64,000 bases of DNA from Mycoplasmatota bacterium (GTDB lineage Bacteria; Bacillota_I; Bacilli_A; Izemoplasmatales; Hujiaoplasmataceae): assembly GCA_018622675.1 (NCBI GenBank), contig CP076020.1, positions 930,001 to 994,000 on the forward strand. Direction: 5' to 3'. Below are positions 28,901 through 37,900 of the stretch, one piece after another. Each line of letters starts with the position of its first letter. Position 1 is the first letter of the stretch. The translations under genes were made by a program, and so were the position numbers. Under the pieces are notes generated by a model, which saw only the letters and a program-made list of their open reading frames with translations, searched no databases and had not been told where the DNA came from.

Positions 28901-31900
28901 CACCTACATCGTTTTTACCATAAATAACGCCTGTATTATAAGTATAATTGATATCACTATCAACATAGCCTGCAATACCTCCCACATATTGGTTACCAAT
29001 AATTTCTCCATGGTTATATGCATTTTTTAAAGTACCTAAATGATATCCTATTAAACCAGCGGTATAATCATGACCTTTGATTGTCGCTTGATTATAAACA
29101 TTTTCAATCATACCAAGATTATAGCCTGCTATAGCTCCAGTATAATCATTAGCTATTATATCTCCTGAAACAGAAACATTACCAACATAAGCAGAACCTT
29201 GCATATATCCAAAAAGACCTTGATAATTCTTATTTTCGTTAATATATAATTTTATGTGTGTTCCATTACCATCAAAATGACCATTAAATGGATTATCTTC
29301 ATCACCAATAGCGATATATTTATAAATATCAGTATTGGTAAAATCTAATATTTTGACATCATCAGAAACTTTTAAATAAATACCTGTATAATCATTACCA
29401 CTATTGGTTGTTTCAGCAAGAGCAATTAAATCACTTTCATTAGCAATGATATATGGATCTTCTTTACTACCTGATCCTAAAACAAAAGTTTTACCTCTGA
29501 CTGATTCTAATGAATCACTGACAACCTCAGCATTTTCAGATTCTGTAAAGGCTTTAATTTGAGGGAAGAAAGACCACTCATCATATGATGGCGTCGGTAA
29601 AAATTGACCCCCATAATAAAAGTTCATTTGTGTTGTATGTGTACCTATACTATTTGGTCCAGCCATTTGACTACGATATAAACCTTTCACCGTATCAGAA
29701 TCATCTTGATTACCAATGGCTTTCTCTGGTTTATTCAAGTCTGTTTCAAAATGATCTAAAGCATTAAAGTCATAATATGATCGTGTGATGGTTCCTCCGA
29801 GTTGTTGTCCGATAATGGCACCAAAATCAGATAAGGCTTCTACAGTGCCACCACTATAAGTATCATAAATTCTACCAGCCTCAAAATGACCAACAATACC
29901 TCCAGATAACCTGGTTTCACTTCTGATGTGTCCTGTATTATAAGCAATGATAATTTCTGCACTAGAAGATGATTGGTGCATAGAACCAACAATACCACCT
30001 GCTGTAGAAACTTTGGCTAGAATATCACCATGGTTAAAACTGTGATCAATCCTAGAGATATTATCACCAGCGATTCCACCGATCACATTTAAACCGGTGA
30101 TATTGGCAGTATTATATGTATATTTAATGGTATTTAAATTACGTCCAACGATACCACCTATTGAAGTGTTACCTGTAATATCAGCTTTATTATAAGCATC
30201 TGTAATGGTTCCCGAGTTTTGACCGGTGATACCACCAGCATAAGTACCATTCATCGTTACTTGACCTTTATTTGTTGCATTTTTAATAGTGCCTTCGTTG
30301 TAACCAACGATACCACCAATATCATTACCATCAACACTAGAGATTGATGCATAGTTTATCACTTGATCAATGGTTCCCATGTTTCTTCCGGCAATTGATC
30401 CCACATATGATTGACCCACTAGAGACCCTGATATTTCTATGTTTTTAATTAAAGCACTAGATCCTAATGTATGGAATAAACCAATATATTCATCCATAGG
30501 TTGATTCATGTTTAAAACGATATTTACACCATTTCCATCAAGAATACCACCAAAGTGGAACTGTGTTGTACCAATAGGTGTAAATGCTTCTTCAAGATTA
30601 GATAAATCAAGAGTTGAAACACCATCCACTACTTTAAAATACTTTCCTTCAAAAGTGTGTTCGTTTTCTACAAATGTTTTTAATGTTAAAATATCTTCTT
30701 CATCATAAATTAAATATGGCTGGTCTTGACTTCCTTCACCTTCGATTTTTCTTGATGTAATTGACAATACAGAATCTTCAACCATTGTTTCATTGGTTAA
30801 TAATTGGAAGTCATTTAATTCCGGATAATAAGTCACAAAATCATAACCATTTCTTTCTGTCCATTCATCATAATCAAAATGCATTTGATGATCATATGTC
30901 CCAATACTATATAAACCAGTCATTTCTTCATGACTTAAAGCTTTAATATTGTTTGTATCACTTAAGCCATGAATGGCTGAAGTTGGTTTAACAAGTCCTG
31001 ATAAAGCTTTACTATCTAAAATTTTTGATTCATCATAATAAGCATTGTCAATCAATCCTTGGTTTTCAACCACAATACCAGCAGCGTTGCTGACAGCATA
31101 CACCTTACCAGCAGCAAATACATCTTTAATGATACCATCATTAAAGGCAGCAATACCTGAAGCGTAATTGCTGTGAGATTGAATATTTCCTGTGTGGTAC
31201 GCTTTTTCTATTGAACCAGAATTATATCCAACTAATCCACCAGTATATACATAGTCACTCACTATATTTCCGTGATTATAACTTGAAATGATGAATCCAG
31301 AAAGGCCATTAAAGCCAACCAATCCACCAGTCATCTCTCCACTTGATGATACATCACCAAAATGATAAGTCAGTTCAATAGAACCTTCATTAATAGCTGT
31401 TAATCCACCTACTTTGTTATTTCCTTTAACCAAACCTTTGCTTGCAGAAGCGTAGATAGATCCATGATTAACTCCGATGAGTCCTCCTACAAGATTATTA
31501 CCTGTCACATCTACATAAGAAATAACATTTTCAATGTAACCATTATTTTCAGCTACTAAAGCCCCCACGCTGTCATTGGCGATCACATAACCAGTTAACG
31601 TTAAATCTTTAATGCTTGCGTCAGAAGATAAAACACCAAATAGTGCTTGAAGATCATCCTCATTTTCAATTGCAAGGTTAATCACAGAATCATTACCTAA
31701 GAAATGTCCACTAAATCCATATTCTTTTGTTCCAATTGGTGTGAAATATAAATCAGAATCATTTAAATCAATCTTAGTATGTTCACCATATACTTTAAAA
31801 TAAGTATTGTCAGTTTCAACACCCTGTAAAAGTAAGACAGATAAAGCTTTCATATCAAAACGGTCGATGATTAAATAAGGATCTACATCTGTTCCTTGGC

Positions 31901-34900
31901 CATTAAAAAGTTTCGTTGAAACAGATTCAAGTGAATCTTCTTTAATAAAATCTACATGACTTTGATTAAATACTTTTAATTGTGGATAATAAGCATCATA
32001 GCCAATGTTTTGTTTTAAAATAAATGCATCAAAATCTAATGTTATATTATATAAATCATCACCTGTAAATTGTGATGTATTCACTCCGAAGTTGCTTTCA
32101 TTATCTTCTTGGTTTCCTACCGCTCTACTTGCAGTTCTATCGATTTCTGAGAATAAAAAGACTGAACGATCATAATATGATTGATTGGTTGAAGCGTACT
32201 GTGTATTGGCTCCAACAATAGCACCTGCATGTCCACCAGTAATGATACCAGCATTATAGGTTTGAATGACATTACCATTATTATAACCAACGATACCACC
32301 TGCATAATAATCATCAACGTCTACTCTACCTGTATTATAAGAATATTGAATTAAAGCATTTCTTGTCATATAACCACTAATACCACCTGCGTGTCTATAT
32401 CTTAATACTTGGATATGACCAGTATTATAAGTATATTCAATCACCCCTGAATTATAACCTGTAATACCACCTGCGTAATAATCATTAGCGCTAACATCCG
32501 CTAAATTATATACATTTAGAATATGTCCTTCATTACGGCCGGCTATACCACCAGCAAATCTTGTGCCTGTATAAACACTGCCTTCTACTGATAAATTCTT
32601 TACAAGGCCATTTTCTCCAATATATCCAAACAAGCCTTGATAATAAGCATCAGATGAAATATTTTGAATAAATCTAACACCATGACCATCAAAGTGTCCT
32701 TGGAATTTATATGAACCATTGCCTATAGGTATATAGTTTAATCCATCTTCTGTTAAGTCAATCACATGAACATCATCTGCGACTATAAAATACATACCTT
32801 GAAGATCATCTTTAGCTAGAATTAAATCAGAGATACCCTTCATATCAGAGGCCGTTCTTATCACATATGGGTCATCCATTGATCCATCACCTTCTGTGAA
32901 TCGATCAATTTTAACAGAATCTAAAGACATTTGTCTTATCACTTCGTGTTCACTTTCAGTGAAAACACTTAATTGTGGATAGAATAAATTAAATCCAAAA
33001 GGATCTCTAGCATTCCAAGCTGTTAAATCATCAAAATACATTTGATTCATTTGAGAACCTAAAGCACCAGAAGTCATGACTTCTATCGCTTCACCACGGA
33101 TATTTTCACTTTCATCTTTATTAGAAATAGCGAAAAGAGGTTTATTAAACCCTTCCAAATCATAAATATCCACGATTGATTCATTATAATATACAAACGA
33201 AGCATAACCGCCTTCAGTCTCAAAACCGATTAAACCACCTATATGATTTTGACCATATGTTTTTGAAACAGCGTATGCATTGACTAAATCGCCTTCATTA
33301 TATCCTATAAGTCCACCCACATAGTCATTTCCAATCACTTGACCATTGATATAAACTTGTTTAACCATCCCTTGATTCGAACCAACAAGTCCACCCACAT
33401 AGTCATGTCCTGTTATTTTAGCTGTTGAATAAACATTTTGTACTAGACCAAGGTTAAGACCAACCACTGATCCTAAATAATTTTGACCCTCAAGACTACC
33501 TGAAACACTTAGGTTTTCAATCAGACCTTGACTTGATACAACACCAAATAAACCTTTGTAAGCATCAGTGCTTGATATATTCATTTTAAAATTCGTTTGA
33601 CTACCATTGAAATGACCATCAAAAGGATGTTCTAGTGTACCAATAGGTTGGTAGTTTAAACCATTGAGTCCCATATTTAATTCATAAGCATCTTTTCTAA
33701 CTCTAAAATATGTTTGGTTAAAACTTGTGCCTTGACTTACAAGTGAAGATAATAATACCATATCTTCTTCATTAATAATGATATATGGTGAATCTTCTAT
33801 ACCCTCACCAGCAAAGACATAGGTTCTTACAGATAATACTGATTCATCTTTAACATAACCCTCTAATGACTCAGAAAAATAGGTTAATTGTGGGTAATAG
33901 CTATCGATTCCATTGGTTGGTATAAATACCCAATTTGATGTATCAAAAGAGAGTTGATTGTTTCCAATTAATTCAGATTTAGAAACACCTCTCACCAAAT
34001 CATAATTTAATTTATTGGCAATGGCTTGTGATGGTTTTGCTTGTGCAGATCGATCATCTGCTTCAATAATAGTTTCATCATAGTAAGCATTGGTTTCTAA
34101 AGTTACACCATTCACTCTACCAATTAAGCCACCTATATATGCTTCATTAGCACCTCTAACAATACTTGCGCTATAGGCTTGATCTAATGTTGAACCATTT
34201 AAATATCCAGTGATACCACCAACATAATTCCCACTACCAATCACACTTGAACGATTATATACATAAGAGATAAGAGTATTAGGTTCCGAACGTCCTACAA
34301 TACCACCAATATGAGCATTACCACTTATATCACCAAAATTATAGGCATAAGATATCTCACTTGATGTAGAATGACCTGTAATTCCTCCAACATAATGACG
34401 ATCTCCACTGACTGATTCATTATTATATACATAGTTAATTTTTGTATTCTTTATCGCACCAGCTATACCACCTATATAGTCATAACCAGTAATTTCTGCA
34501 TAATTTCTTACATTTTCAATGATAGCATCTTGTGCGTAACCGACAACACCACCGACATAATTATATCCATTCACAAATCCTCTAACTTCTAAATTACGGA
34601 TTTCAGCACCTTCCATTAGATAACCAAATAAACCACGGTAGTGACTTCTCGGTGTTAAATTTAAAATGAAAGAAGTGCCATTGCCATCAAATCCACCTCT
34701 AAACGGTCTCGAACTTGATGAACCAATAGGTGTGTACCCTAAATCTGTACTTGATAAATCAATAGAACTGATGCCATCTGCAACTTTAAAATATATGTTA
34801 TATAAGTTTTCTTGTTTTGTGATTTCTGAAATGGCCATCATATCATCCGCATCACGAATAATATAAGGATTAGATTTACTACCAGACCCATGGGCAAACC

Positions 34901-37900
34901 TAATGGTTCTAGCTGACATTTGTGATGCTTGTTGGATACTTGTATTGATATGATTTCTAAAAGATTTTAACTGAGGATAGAAATCATATAAACCAGATGT
35001 ATCTTCCTCAGTCCAAATATCTGTTGATAAATGAAGTTGATTTTCTTCAATACCCAAGATATTTAAACCTTTCATATATTCTTTATCATAACCTCTGGCT
35101 TGTTCAAGGTTATCAATATTTCCAAATGCACTTGATGGTTTTTCACTTTCTGTATGTTCATGGAAAGCAATGATTGTTTCATCATAGTATGCTTTATTTG
35201 TTGTGCCTGCTTCAAAGCCTACTAAGGCTCCAACATGAGCTTTCCCAATTATACGAGCGCCTACATAAGCTTCTAAAATACTTCCAGAATTATAACCAAC
35301 TAAACCACCTACATAAGTTGTTCCAGTCACATCATTTGTATGATATGCATAGTCTAAAGAAGATGTTTGATAGCCGATTAATCCCCCAACATAAGTTTGA
35401 CCACTCACAATAGCCTTAGAGTAAACTTCAGAGATTTTTGCTTGAGAATAACCTGCAATGGATCCAAGATAGTCTTGACCTGTAACACTACCTGTTACAC
35501 CCAATCTCTTAATGGTTGATTCACTACTTAAATGACCAAATAAACCAAGATAATTGGTCCCTGTGAGTTCGATATTAAAAGTTGCATAATTACCATCAAA
35601 ATGACCTTTAAATGGTATAGCTTGTGTTCCTATAGGAACAAAGTCAGTACCCACTAAGTCAAAGAAAGAAACTCCTTCTTCAACTAAATAATACACATCT
35701 AAGGCATTAAATTCTTCTGAAATTGATTTTGATAAATTAACCATATCTTGATTTGTTCTTATCAAGAATGGACTTTCTTCTGTTCCATCTCCTAAGAAAG
35801 GATTGGTTCTTACTGAAAGAAGTGATTGACTTTGAACACGTTCTATATCATGTCCAGCAAAATATTTAATTTGAGGATAATATGCATAATTACCTTCGAT
35901 AGGATTAAAAGTCCAAATAGCTGAACTAAACCCTCTATCAATCATACCTTCTTCAATCATATCTGTTTTAGATAAGGCAAAACCACCGATAGTTGTGGAA
36001 GGTTTTAATTTTAAAGGCTCATCATAACTAACTAAAACGGAAGCATCATAGTAAATATGAGTTTGTCTATTATAGTTATAACCAGAGGTATTATAATAAC
36101 CGATAACACCACCGACATTTGAATTACCCGATACTAATCCAGCACTATATGAATAACTGATGATACTTAAGTAATCTCTATATGAGTATCTTTCATATCC
36201 GACTAATCCACCCACATATTGGTTACCTAAGATTTCTCCTCTATTGTATGTGTTTGTGATATTCACTCTTAAACTTGCGTTGGTTGACCCATATATATAT
36301 CCTGTAATCCCTCCAACATAAGATGCGCTTCCTTTTATATCTCCATTATTATAACTTTCTCTAATATTTCCATATTGTGTTCTTCCGCTTATTCCACCTA
36401 CAAAAGACTCACCTTCTACATTGGCTAAATTATAGACTCTTTCTATGGTACCTGAAGCTTGATATCCTACTATACCTGCCGTATATGATCCGCCTTTTAC
36501 AGATCCCGTTACCGATAAGTTCTTTATTGTTCCTATACCAAAATATCCAAATAATCCATTATAGTCTTCTGTTCTATCTATGGCTAAATTGAAAACCGCA
36601 TCATTTCCATCAAATGAGCCATAAAATGGATGTGTATTGGTTCCTATAGGTGTGAAATTACCTAAATCAAATGCATCAATACCTTCATCTACCAAAAAGA
36701 AGAATCCTTCAAAAGTATTTCCTGCTTCTAACTTTGTTTTTAATGTTTCTAAATCATTATTGGTTCTGATTAAGAATGGTAAATCTTCTGTCCCTAATCC
36801 ATCGCCAATATATAATTTAACTGAATCTAGTGAGTTTGCTTTAATACTTGCGTTTTCACTATTTGCGAACACATCAAGTTGTGGATAATATCCATATCCA
36901 TCTGCTTTTTCTTTAAATACAAATCCACTTGTTAATCTCGTTGTTAAATAATCTCCTACCATTTGTCCACTTGTAATCCCATATATATTATAGGCTGTCA
37001 CTGGATCTGTACTTGGTTTTGTATTTGCTGCTTTATCATAATTGACTATCTTTGTTATATCATAATATAAATGTGTTCTTGTATTATAGTTATTTGAACT
37101 TCTTGTGAAAGAACCTATAACACCTCCTGCATTACTTCCTGATGTCGCTTGTACTGTTCCTCCACTATAACTATAGGTTAAGATACTCACTTTTTCTCGA
37201 TAATCATATCGTTCGCTACCTAGGATACCTCCTACATGACTATAACCGATCACTTCTCCCATATTATAGGTTCTTGTGATCGTTGCTGGTTGGTTTTCAA
37301 CCCCATAAACATATCCAACAATTCCTCCTACATGAGATGATCCTCCTATAATAGTCGCTTCGTTATATATGTCACTGACCGTTCCTAAATGTAAATATCC
37401 AACTGCACTTCCTACATATTGACTCCCTTTGATTAATCCTGTGATAGAAAAATTCTTTACTATGGCTGTTCTATCTGTTATATAGCCAAATAAGCCTTGT
37501 TGATTTAAGGCTTCATTTTCAATATGAACTTTGAAATTAACACCGTTTCCATCAAACTTTCCTTGGAAACTATTTGATGATGATCCTATTGGTGTGAATC
37601 CTTCTAATATTAATTCATCCACTCCATCATCAACTTTAAAATAATATCCTAAATAGGTATTTCCTTCACTTACTTTTCTTGATAACTCAAACATATCTTC
37701 CGCTGTTTTTATCAAGAATGGATATGCCGCTGTTCCTAGACCAGCTCCAACATTAACGATGGTCGAATCTAATGAACTATTTTTTATCCTTTGATTTTCA
37801 TTTTGTAAAAATACATTTAATTGAGGATAGTAGGCATTTACGCCATCCTTAGGTTTAGATGTCCAGTAAGATGGTGAAAAATTAGTAATAGGACTATCAT